A stretch of 6,087 bases of DNA from Thiotrichaceae bacterium (GTDB lineage Bacteria; Pseudomonadota; Gammaproteobacteria; Thiotrichales; Thiotrichaceae). The stretch spans positions 1 to 6,087 of the forward strand of contig JALWYT010000159.1 in NCBI GenBank assembly GCA_026992705.1, read 5' to 3'. Shown in pieces: positions 1 through 6,057 of the stretch (positions within the stretch are counted from its first letter, which is position 1; every line of letters begins with the position of its first letter). A model generated the notes under the pieces. That model did no database searches and had not been told where the DNA came from. It was given only the letters and a program-made list of their open reading frames with translations. The position numbers and the translations under genes were made by a program.

Positions 1-4
1 AATA

Positions 5-166
5 TTAATAGTTTATATGTACAAATTGCCCAGTCCATAATCTCCAAAGTTCACCGTTTTCTATATCTTTTCGTGAATAAACTAAGCTCTCTTGAAAAAA
101 TTGAAAAAAGCATAAAATCGTAATAAGGAGACAGATAAATAATACTATTTGTAACGATTTATTCAT
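5..166 (-). pseudogene. Rhombosortase/rhomboid-like intramembrane protease, N-terminal part ending at an in-frame TAA
   Basis: Read on the minus strand from ATG at 166, this frame gives 53 residues and then TAA at 7-5. It starts MNKSLQ, has a hydrophobic helix (about residues 4-25), and then reads ENGELWRLWTGQFVHINY. The GELWRLxTGxFVHxN pattern is typical of the TM1-TM2 region of rhombosortases, rhomboid-like serine proteases that process GlyGly-CTERM proteins in the inner membrane. Aligned with E. coli GlpG (THALMHFSLMH), the first His is kept, TAA falls one position before the second conserved His, and that His position reads Tyr (TAT). Whole rhombosortases are about 180-200 residues, so the Ser and His catalytic residues would lie beyond the edge. 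The ATG directly follows an in-frame stop by three codons, and no strong ribosome site is seen. The family call rests on one short motif. The stop may be true decay or an error at a contig end; an ordinary rhomboid is the main alternative. Confidence 0.55.
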
Positions 167-194
167 ACTTGATTATTTATATAAAAAACAATCT

Positions 195-200
195 CTTATA
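195..200 (-). promoter_or_regulatory. Possible -10 box for the rhombosortase-like gene
   Basis: On the minus strand the sequence reads TATAAG, five of six matches to the sigma-70 -10 consensus, placed about 30 bases before the ATG at 166. No good -35 box is seen 16-18 bases upstream. In DNA this AT-rich, such matches arise often by chance. Confidence 0.2.
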
Positions 201-266
201 ACTTCAGTTTAAGAAAAAATAACGATATTTTCTTATTTGAATTTGCGGTGAGTTGTTGCTTTTATG

Positions 267-275
267 TGGTATTAT
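267..275 (+). promoter_or_regulatory. Possible extended -10 promoter for the efflux operon
   Basis: TGG followed by TATTAT (270-275) fits an extended -10 element with five of six consensus matches. No matching -35 hexamer is present at 16-18 bases. If used, it would leave a leader of roughly 180 bases before the adaptor start, and both dyads would lie in that leader. A weaker alternative is TTGAGT (322-327) with TGTGAT (346-351), spaced 18 bases. Confidence 0.2.
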
Positions 276-316
276 TTCCCTCAAAAGGATATAGTTCCGA
301 GACGGTTTTGCACGTT

Positions 317-328
317 AACTCTTGAGTT
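317..328. promoter_or_regulatory. Dyad site 1, AACTC-TT-GAGTT, candidate operator
   Basis: This is a perfect inverted repeat with 5-base arms and a 2-base centre. It shares the octamer CTTGAGTT with the second dyad 92 bases downstream. Two related short dyads upstream of an efflux operon would fit a dimeric repressor or activator, which commonly control such pumps, but no regulator gene is in the window and the arms are short. Confidence 0.25.
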
Positions 329-408
329 TATCATTTTACACCATGTGTGATTTAGGTAGTTCTTAGACAAAAAAATAATATCAGGGTTGATTGAAATCTT
401 GTACTCGT

Positions 409-420
409 GAACTTGAGTTC
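409..420. promoter_or_regulatory. Dyad site 2, GAACT-TG-AGTTC, candidate operator
   Basis: This is a second perfect inverted repeat with 5-base arms and a 2-base centre, 40 bases before the adaptor start. It shares CTTGAGTT with dyad 1. Its closeness to the start would suit repression, or alternatively a small hairpin in the leader mRNA. Confidence 0.25.
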
Positions 421-446
421 TCAATTTGGTAGATGGGTATCTCCTT

Positions 447-451
447 GGAAG
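447..451 (+). promoter_or_regulatory. Ribosome binding site deciding the adaptor start
   Basis: GGAAG lies eight bases before the ATG at 460. The upstream in-frame ATG at 433 has no comparable site. This supports 460 as the start, which also puts the signal peptide at the very N-terminus. Confidence 0.6.
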
Positions 452-459
452 TAATTAGT

Positions 460-1602
460 ATGAAAATAGCAAGTACACGACTAAGTATATTAGTCATAAG
501 CATTAGCTTTTTGTTTTCAACATATTTGCAATCTGCAGAAATCATTACAGTTGAAACAAAAGAATCTCAGGCAACATCTGTATTGGGCAGTACGGTTATT
601 CCATATAAAGAAGTTTTATTATCCGCCCAAATACCAGGTAGAGTATTGGCTATAAATGGGGAAGTAGGGGCTTCATTCAAACAAGGTGAAGTTATTGTTG
701 ATATTGACTCAACTGCTTTACATGCAAAAAGAAATGCTGTTTATGCACAAGTTGCTACGGCACAAGCAGCACTACGCAACGCTCAAACACAATATCAACG
801 TGAATTAATCTCCCCACGCAGTAAAGATATTGGTACTATGCCAGGCTTTGGTTTACCAACGATGATGGATATTTATATGACACGTCCACTCGCAGATATG
901 ATGGAACAAGATTACGATTCTGATATGGCTCGCTATTCTGATTTAATGAATAGTGCGACAGGTTTGTCTCAAGCACGGTCAGCGTTGCAGCAGGCACAGG
1001 CTCAACTACAAGAAATTGATACTAAATTACGAGATGCTAAGTCAATTGCTCCATTTGACGGAATTATTTTAAAGAAAATGGTTGAAGTTGGCGATACAGT
1101 TCAACCTGGTCAACCATTAGTAAGATTTGGCTATGTGAAATATTTACGTTTAAAAGCAGATGTCCCTTCTGGCTTAGTATCAGGTTTGAAAGAGGGCATG
1201 ATAGTTTCTGCAAAAATTGATGGTATTAATACAACTAAAGCAAAAGTTTCACAAATTTATCCTGTTGCCGATCCTGTTCGCCATACGGTAGTTGTCAAAT
1301 TTGATTTACCTATTGACACACTAGCATCTCCTGGAATGTATGCAGAGGTAATGGTACCTTCTATAGGAGAAAGTGGTAATAAGGTTAATATCATTCCTAA
1401 ATCAGCTTTACTAAAAGGGCGTAGTTTACCAAGTGTATTAGTTGTGAATGGTAATACTTCAGAGTTAAGATTAGTTCGGCTTGGTTCAATGCAAGGAGCT
1501 GATAAAGTAGAGGTAGTGTCTGGTTTATCAGCAGGAGATAAAATTATTGATAATCCTCCTTCTGGTGTAACATCAGGATGGATGCCACAATCATCAAACT
1601 AG
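460..1602 (+). CDS. RND efflux pump periplasmic adaptor (membrane fusion protein, HlyD/AcrA type)
   Basis: This 380-residue protein should bridge the inner-membrane RND permease encoded next and an outer-membrane channel. Residues 1-26 form a Sec signal peptide (MK, hydrophobic core, LQSA before Glu27). There is no lipobox Cys, so it is probably a soluble or loosely attached periplasmic protein rather than a lipoprotein. The lipoyl half-motif covers about 43-83, with PGRVLAINGEVGASFKQG. An alpha-hairpin follows, with helices about 85-115 and 168-193, rich in Ala and Gln. The second lipoyl half starts at APFDGIILKK (from 197), followed by a beta-barrel and the membrane-proximal domain (IPKSALL and SGLSAGDKI near the end). 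The hairpin tip (about 127-163) is long and holds eight methionines, and I see no clear RLS-type channel-docking motif there. An alternative ATG at 433 would add nine residues but lacks a ribosome site. The gene is 51 bases from the permease with no terminator, so the two form an operon. Substrate is not evident from the sequence. Confidence 0.93.
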   Translation: MKIASTRLSILVISISFLFSTYLQSAEIITVETKESQATSVLGSTVIPYKEVLLSAQIPGRVLAINGEVGASFKQGEVIVDIDSTALHAKRNAVYAQVATAQAALRNAQTQYQRELISPRSKDIGTMPGFGLPTMMDIYMTRPLADMMEQDYDSDMARYSDLMNSATGLSQARSALQQAQAQLQEIDTKLRDAKSIAPFDGIILKKMVEVGDTVQPGQPLVRFGYVKYLRLKADVPSGLVSGLKEGMIVSAKIDGINTTKAKVSQIYPVADPVRHTVVVKFDLPIDTLASPGMYAEVMVPSIGESGNKVNIIPKSALLKGRSLPSVLVVNGNTSELRLVRLGSMQGADKVEVVSGLSAGDKIIDNPPSGVTSGWMPQSSN

Positions 1603-1653
1603 CTATTTTAATTTTCAAAAACTATATCTATATCACTGTTTGGACTTCCCAAT

Positions 1654-4600
1654 ATGAACGATCAGAAACATTCTCAAGATAATAATAAAACACCAGAAAA
1701 CTTAGGTGTTGCTGGAGGAATGGCAAAAGCCTTTATTACCTCTCCTATGTCATTGTTATTGCTATTAACCTTTTTTGCAATTGGGGCTTTAGGTTTAGCA
1801 ATTACCCCTCGTCAAGAAGATCCACAAATATCAGTACCAATGGCTGATATTTATGTTCAATATCCTGGTGCATCTGCAAAGGAGGTAGAGAGTCTAGTTG
1901 CACGACCGCTTGAAGGTATTATGTCTGAAATGACGGGGGTTGATCATGTTTATTCGATATCCAAACGTGGTGTCGCAATGGTCACTGTTCAGTTCAAAGT
2001 TGGAGAAAACTTTGAAAAATCATTAGTTAAGCTCTATAACCAAATTGCATCCAATAAAGACCGTATGCCTATCGGGGTTATGGAGCCGTTAATCAAACCT
2101 AAATCCGTTGATGATGTCCCTATTGTAACATTAACACTTTGGTCAAATTCCGTTGATGATGCTAATTTACGATTAGTTGGGCTTGATTTACTTCAATCCT
2201 TACGAGAAATTGCTAATACTAGTCAAAGCTTTATTGTTAGTGGTCGTGAAGAACAGGTAAGAGTTGAAATATTACCTGAGCGATTAGCTACTTATGGTAT
2301 TTCACTTGACAATATTGCTAATGCAATTCGTGGAGCTAATTCGCAACGTAAAGCAGGATCAGTTGAACCTAAAGATAGATATATTAATGTTTATACCGGT
2401 TCTTTTTTAACATCCGCAGAAGATATTCGCCGATTAATGGTTGCTGTTGTTGACGGTCGCCCTGTCTATATTCGTGATGTTGCAAAAGTCATAGAGGGAC
2501 CAAGTGTTGCAAAGAAAATGGTTGGCTATTACACAGGGGCTAATTTAGAAGAAGATAAAGAAAAAGCAGATAATGCAGCCGCTGTAACAATTGCGATTGC
2601 AAAGAAACATGGTACAAATGGTGTTGAAGTTGCTGATGCCATTATGGAAAAAGTCAATCATTTAAAAGGGCGAATGATTCCTGATAATGTGTATGTTGAA
2701 GTTACGCGTAATTATGGTGAAACCGCGAAAGAAAAGGTCAACCACTTATTATTAAAACTATTTAAAGCAACGGGCATTGTTAGCATCTTAGTTTTTATAT
2801 TTTTAGGCTGGAGAGCTGCGTTAGTTGTAACTTTAGTCATTCCTTCTGTTATTACAACAACAGTTTTTTCTGCTTGGCTATTAGGCATGACAATTGATCG
2901 AGTCAGTTTATTTGCATTGATTTTTTCAATTGGTATTTTGGTTGATGATGCTATTGTTGTTGTAGAAAATATTTATCGTCGTTGGTTATTAGCTGGTAGC
3001 CTAGATGAAGACATTGCTGTAGATGCAGTACGAGAGGTCGGTAATCCCACTATACTTGCAACCATTACAGTTGTCGCAGCATTAGTTCCAATGGGAATGG
3101 TCGGCGGAATGATGGGACCATACATGTCTCCAATTCCTATACTTGCATCGGTTGCTATGGCGATTTCTTTATTTGCTGCATTTGCTTTCACACCTTGGTT
3201 AACCAATAAATTTAAACCCAGTTTAGACAATCTTCATGAGGCAGAAGAAAGAGAACACCGTCAAGCAGCAATGGTTGCTAAATTCTTCCGTACGCTTATT
3301 ATCCCTTTAATTCGTGATACTAAGAAAGGCTATGCTTTCTTAGGTGTTATTGTTATCGCATTTTTCTTATTTTTAGGGCTTTTCTATACTCATGGCGTAA
3401 AAGTTAAAATGTTGCCATTAGATAATAAGCCTGAATTTAATATTGTTATTAATTTTCCTGAAGGTACGGCTTTAACAAAAACAGCAAATTTAACTAATAA
3501 ACTCGCTAGGATTATGCGTGAAGTACCAGAAGTTACAGCGTTACAAACTTATGTTGGTACGGCTTCACCCTTTAATTTTAATGGCTTTGTTCGTCATTAC
3601 TATTTACGTCAATACCCTTGGCAAGCAGATATTCAGGTTCAATTAATTCATAAAGATAAGCGAGAACGAACCAGTCATGAAATTGCTGAAGAAGCACGCG
3701 AAATATTAACGCCTATTGCTAAAGAAGCAGGTGCAAAAATTCAAATTGTAGAAATGCCACCGGGTCCTCCGGTATTACAATCTGTGGTAGCAGAAGTTTA
3801 TGGACCTGACGCAGAAACCCGTCGTCAAGTTGCTGCTGATTTAACTAAATTCTTTGAAGAAGCTAAGTATCTAGGTGATGTGGATAACTTAATGGAAGCA
3901 CCTCATAAATTATTACGTTTCCAAGTCGATGCTGAAAAGGCTCAACGTAATGGAATTTCTGTTGAAGATATTAATCGCTCTGTTGAAATGGCTATGGGTG
4001 ATTATGTATTAGGTGATATTAAAATGCATCCTAATATGGAACAACGCCAGTTAGATGCTAAAAAGATTATCCTACAAGTACCACTGGCTGCACGTACTCA
4101 AATTAATCGTTTAATACAACTACCTGTAACAAATCGTATGGGAAAATCTGTTCCATTATCAGAATTAGGTACATTTATTCGTGAGTTTGAAGATAAACCA
4201 ATTTTCCATAAAGATTTACGTCCCGTAGAGTTTGTAACAGCAGAGACCATTGGTGAGCTCGCTGCTCCAGTTTATGGACAATTTGAGGTAGAAAATTTAA
4301 TTAAACAATCTGGATACAGAGCACCTGATAATGTTGAGCTAAAATCTTTTTGGTGCATTATTGATTGTGCTAAAGATGATACTAGTCAGTTTGATTGGGG
4401 TGGTGAATGGACAGTTACATGGGAAACCTTCCATGATATGGGGATTGCTTTTATGGGAGCTTTGGTACTGATTTACATGGTAATTGTTGCTCAATTTGGA
4501 AACTTTATATTACCTGCAGTAATTATGGCTCCTATTCCACTAACACTAATTGGAATAATGCCAGGGCATTGGTTACTTGGAGCGGATTTCTCTGCAACCT

Positions 4601-5439
4601 CTATGATCGGCTTTATTGCTCTGGCAGGTATTATTGTACGAAATTCAATATTATTGGTTGACTTTTCAAGGCAGTGTGTCATGGAGGGAATGCCTGTAAC
4701 AGAGGCTGTAATCAAAGCTTGTGAAGCACGAACTCGTCCTATTGCGATTACTGCACTGGCGTTAATTGGAGGGTCGATGGTGATATTAGATGATCCTATT
4801 TTCCAAGGTATGGCGGTATCCTTAATTTTTGGTGGTGCAGTATCAACAGCATTAACATTATTAGTGATTCCATTAGGTTGTATCAGTGCTGGTAAATCCT
4901 TATGTGCTAATGCGAATAGTAATAATGGTAATGGTGGTACAAGTTGTAATGTTGATCTAAGTCATGTGAAAGAAGAAATTGCTGAGTTATCTTTACCAGA
5001 AGACAAAGATAATAAAAAAGAGAGTACCTTAGTAACAGCTGCCAAGATGCTTGGTCTATATACTGTCTCACTTGTACAAAGTATTGCAACGGGTATTAAA
5101 GATACTGGAATTGCAATAAGAAAATTTTTTGAAGCAAGGCAGCAAAAAAAGTTGGCGAAAACGGTGGTAGTTAGACACACTTCTTCTAAGAAGTCATCTG
5201 CATCTAAAGCTAAAATTAGGGCAGAGGCGTTTGAATCTACTGAAATAGAAGAGAAGTCTGAGGTAAAAACTAAATTAGAACCTAATCCTAATAAAGTAGA
5301 AAAAAAGCCTGAGAGTGCGTCTCAATCAGCCATTGTATCTAAAAAGTTAGATTCAAAAGATGCACTTGACGCAAAGTCTAAGAAGTTATCTAAAAAGTCA
5401 AAAAATAGACGTGGTATTCGTTTAAAAAAGGATTTATAA
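1654..5439 (+). CDS. RND efflux transporter permease (AcrB/HAE-like) with a long lysine-rich C-terminal tail
   Basis: This 1261-residue inner-membrane pump would export substrate using proton influx, as a trimer with the preceding adaptor. TM1 is about 33-51, followed by PRQEDPQISVPM and the YPGASAKEVE porter-domain motif. TM4 carries SIGILVDDAIVVVEN with Asp431 and Asp432, matching the AcrB Asp407/Asp408 relay. The second periplasmic half includes PPGPPVLQ (702-709). TM10 reads LAGIIVRNSILLVDF, so Arg996 stands where AcrB has Lys940. TM12 ends near 1075. The Asp pair argues against the heavy-metal CusA/CzcA class; drugs, dyes, solvents or lipids are possible substrates and I cannot choose. 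A CX3C pair (Cys901, Cys905) lies in the periplasmic part before TM8. Family members usually have about 1020-1060 residues. Here about 185 residues follow TM12: an Asn/Gly-rich linker with cysteines (1084-1099), a moderately hydrophobic helix (about 1124-1149), and a final 102 residues with 24 lysines. The ATG at 1654 is preceded only by a weak GGA (1642-1644), so translation may partly depend on the adaptor. Confidence 0.95.
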   Translation: MNDQKHSQDNNKTPENLGVAGGMAKAFITSPMSLLLLLTFFAIGALGLAITPRQEDPQISVPMADIYVQYPGASAKEVESLVARPLEGIMSEMTGVDHVYSISKRGVAMVTVQFKVGENFEKSLVKLYNQIASNKDRMPIGVMEPLIKPKSVDDVPIVTLTLWSNSVDDANLRLVGLDLLQSLREIANTSQSFIVSGREEQVRVEILPERLATYGISLDNIANAIRGANSQRKAGSVEPKDRYINVYTGSFLTSAEDIRRLMVAVVDGRPVYIRDVAKVIEGPSVAKKMVGYYTGANLEEDKEKADNAAAVTIAIAKKHGTNGVEVADAIMEKVNHLKGRMIPDNVYVEVTRNYGETAKEKVNHLLLKLFKATGIVSILVFIFLGWRAALVVTLVIPSVITTTVFSAWLLGMTIDRVSLFALIFSIGILVDDAIVVVENIYRRWLLAGSLDEDIAVDAVREVGNPTILATITVVAALVPMGMVGGMMGPYMSPIPILASVAMAISLFAAFAFTPWLTNKFKPSLDNLHEAEEREHRQAAMVAKFFRTLIIPLIRDTKKGYAFLGVIVIAFFLFLGLFYTHGVKVKMLPLDNKPEFNIVINFPEGTALTKTANLTNKLARIMREVPEVTALQTYVGTASPFNFNGFVRHYYLRQYPWQADIQVQLIHKDKRERTSHEIAEEAREILTPIAKEAGAKIQIVEMPPGPPVLQSVVAEVYGPDAETRRQVAADLTKFFEEAKYLGDVDNLMEAPHKLLRFQVDAEKAQRNGISVEDINRSVEMAMGDYVLGDIKMHPNMEQRQLDAKKIILQVPLAARTQINRLIQLPVTNRMGKSVPLSELGTFIREFEDKPIFHKDLRPVEFVTAETIGELAAPVYGQFEVENLIKQSGYRAPDNVELKSFWCIIDCAKDDTSQFDWGGEWTVTWETFHDMGIAFMGALVLIYMVIVAQFGNFILPAVIMAPIPLTLIGIMPGHWLLGADFSATSMIGFIALAGIIVRNSILLVDFSRQCVMEGMPVTEAVIKACEARTRPIAITALALIGGSMVILDDPIFQGMAVSLIFGGAVSTALTLLVIPLGCISAGKSLCANANSNNGNGGTSCNVDLSHVKEEIAELSLPEDKDNKKESTLVTAAKMLGLYTVSLVQSIATGIKDTGIAIRKFFEARQQKKLAKTVVVRHTSSKKSSASKAKIRAEAFESTEIEEKSEVKTKLEPNPNKVEKKPESASQSAIVSKKLDSKDALDAKSKKLSKKSKNRRGIRLKKDL
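4903..5436 (+). other. Permease C-terminal extension: Asn/Gly linker, helix, lysine-rich tail
   Basis: This part of the permease gene encodes residues 1084-1261, predicted cytoplasmic because it follows TM12. It begins with a low-complexity linker made mostly of AAT and GGT codons between Cys1084 and Cys1098. An acidic stretch (about 1100-1120) follows, then a helix-like segment STLVTAAKMLGLYTVSLVQS, and then a Lys/Ser/Glu-rich, probably disordered end. The last 20 or so residues are strongly basic (KSKKLSKKSKNRRG). I recognise no domain here. A chloroplast-like or histone-like tail resemblance is compositional only. It could bind nucleic acid, acidic lipid, or a cytoplasmic partner; none of these is shown by the sequence. 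Confidence 0.7.
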
Positions 5440-5520
5440 ACGTGTAGAAAGAAGGTTTTGAGCATCTACGTGTCGTATCTTTCTTACTGCTCCAAATTAA
5501 AAACTAATTCAGGAGTTAAA
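5440..5520 (+). other. Spacer between permease and ParA genes, no terminator seen
   Basis: The spacer contains AGAAAGA (5446-5452) and its complement TCTTTCT (5478-5484), but with a 25-base loop and no following T-run, so it is not a credible intrinsic terminator. It has no stop codon in the permease frame after the TAA at 5437-5439, so permease and ParA lie in the same reading frame. ACGTGT occurs twice (5440-5445, 5468-5473). Read-through transcription into ParA is therefore plausible. Confidence 0.5.
5511..5515 (+). promoter_or_regulatory. Ribosome binding site deciding the ParA start
   Basis: AGGAG sits five bases before the ATG at 5521. The upstream in-frame TTG at 5458 has a GAAGG only two bases away, which is too close. 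The family also normally begins a few residues before the P-loop, as it does from 5521. Confidence 0.8.
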
Positions 5521-6057
5521 ATGATTACAGTTATCGGTAATTTAAAAGGTGGAACGGGTAAAAGTACTACAGCTTTTAATTTATCTTTATGGGTTGCAAC
5601 AAATCGTAATGTACATATGGTTGTTTATGATTTAGATCCACAAGCAACACTAACAGATGCTTTTGAAATTCGTACGGAAGATGGCTATTCACCTGCAATT
5701 ACACCTGACAATTCAGTAGATAAATTAGGTACAGAAGGTCAGTATTCTGAGGTGATTGTTGATATTGGTATGTCAGACATGCCAGCCTTAAAACAAGCCT
5801 TAAAAAAGGCAGATCGTATTGTTGTACCAATTGGTCCAAGCCAAGCTGATGTTTGGTCAACACAACGCTTTTTAAAATTAATAGATGAAGTCTGTGGCAC
5901 GGATAAACGACCTAAAGTTTATGGTTTTATGAATCGTGCAGATACTCATCGAGCCGTACGAGAAACAGATGAAGCGTATGAAGCTTTATTAACCCTATCG
6001 GATCAAATTGAAATGTTAAAGCCACGTTTATATCAACGTACGGCATATAGACGTTAA
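5521..6057 (+). CDS. Small ParA-family P-loop ATPase, apparently truncated at its C-terminus by an in-frame TAA
   Basis: The 178-residue product starts MITVIGNLKGGTGKSTTAFN, so the deviant Walker A motif KGGTGKST is at residues 9-16, with both the signature Lys9 and the catalytic Lys14. The switch motif DLDPQ is at 37-41. The Walker B strand VIVDIG has Asp81, VVPIGPSQADVW begins at 101, and the base-binding MNR is at 137-139. These define the ParA/MinD group of dimerising ATPases that move plasmids, chromosomes or protein complexes over nucleoid or membrane. Orphan ParA proteins of this short type are usually about 205-215 residues, so around 30 residues are missing. The codons after the stop read FSEGMDVFEL, which matches the expected continuation, so this looks like a broken gene or a sequencing error. 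No ParB or centromere-like repeats are visible. It lies 81 bases after the permease on the same strand and may be co-transcribed. Confidence 0.85.
   Translation: MITVIGNLKGGTGKSTTAFNLSLWVATNRNVHMVVYDLDPQATLTDAFEIRTEDGYSPAITPDNSVDKLGTEGQYSEVIVDIGMSDMPALKQALKKADRIVVPIGPSQADVWSTQRFLKLIDEVCGTDKRPKVYGFMNRADTHRAVRETDEAYEALLTLSDQIEMLKPRLYQRTAYRR

Larger units (their letters stand above)
167..459. other. Divergent intergenic region, AT-rich, with possible promoters and operator dyads
   Basis: About 290 bases separate the rhombosortase-like start on the minus strand from the adaptor start on the plus strand. I find no convincing protein-coding frame, tRNA, or recognisable riboswitch. The left half (167-240) is very AT-rich with A/T runs; the right half contains the two dyads listed separately. 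It must hold the promoter of the efflux operon, since nothing else lies upstream on that strand, but no well-spaced pair of -35 and -10 boxes stands out. Confidence 0.6.

Noticed and set aside
433..459. Earlier ATG for the adaptor, adding nine residues
   Set aside because: There is no ribosome site before 433, while GGAAG is well placed for 460, and the signal peptide begins naturally with MK at 460.
2973..3230. Minus-strand open frame inside the permease gene
   Set aside because: It lies opposite a conserved transmembrane coding region and has no recognisable features; it is a shadow frame. The same holds for the minus-strand frames at 4491-4715, 4907-5089 and 4962-5180.
1654..5439. Heavy-metal efflux (CusA/CzcA) identity for the permease
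   Set aside because: TM4 has the Asp-Asp pair of drug-type pumps, not the single-Asp arrangement of the heavy-metal class, and TM10 lacks the Glu typical of CusA.
5446..5484. Inverted repeat AGAAAGA/TCTTTCT as a terminator after the permease gene
   Set aside because: The stem is seven base pairs, AT-rich, with a long loop and no T-run after it.
5458..5520. TTG start extending ParA by 21 residues
   Set aside because: The extra residues look unlike any ParA N-terminus, the nearest purine-rich site is only two bases away, and AGGAG plus ATG at 5521 fits the family.
5..6057. TAA used as a sense codon in this organism
   Set aside because: Two family-like frames cross a TAA, but the adaptor, permease and ParA bodies contain no other in-frame TAA in about 1,800 codons, and TAA ends the permease just before a new ribosome site. 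Nonsense changes or errors explain the data better.
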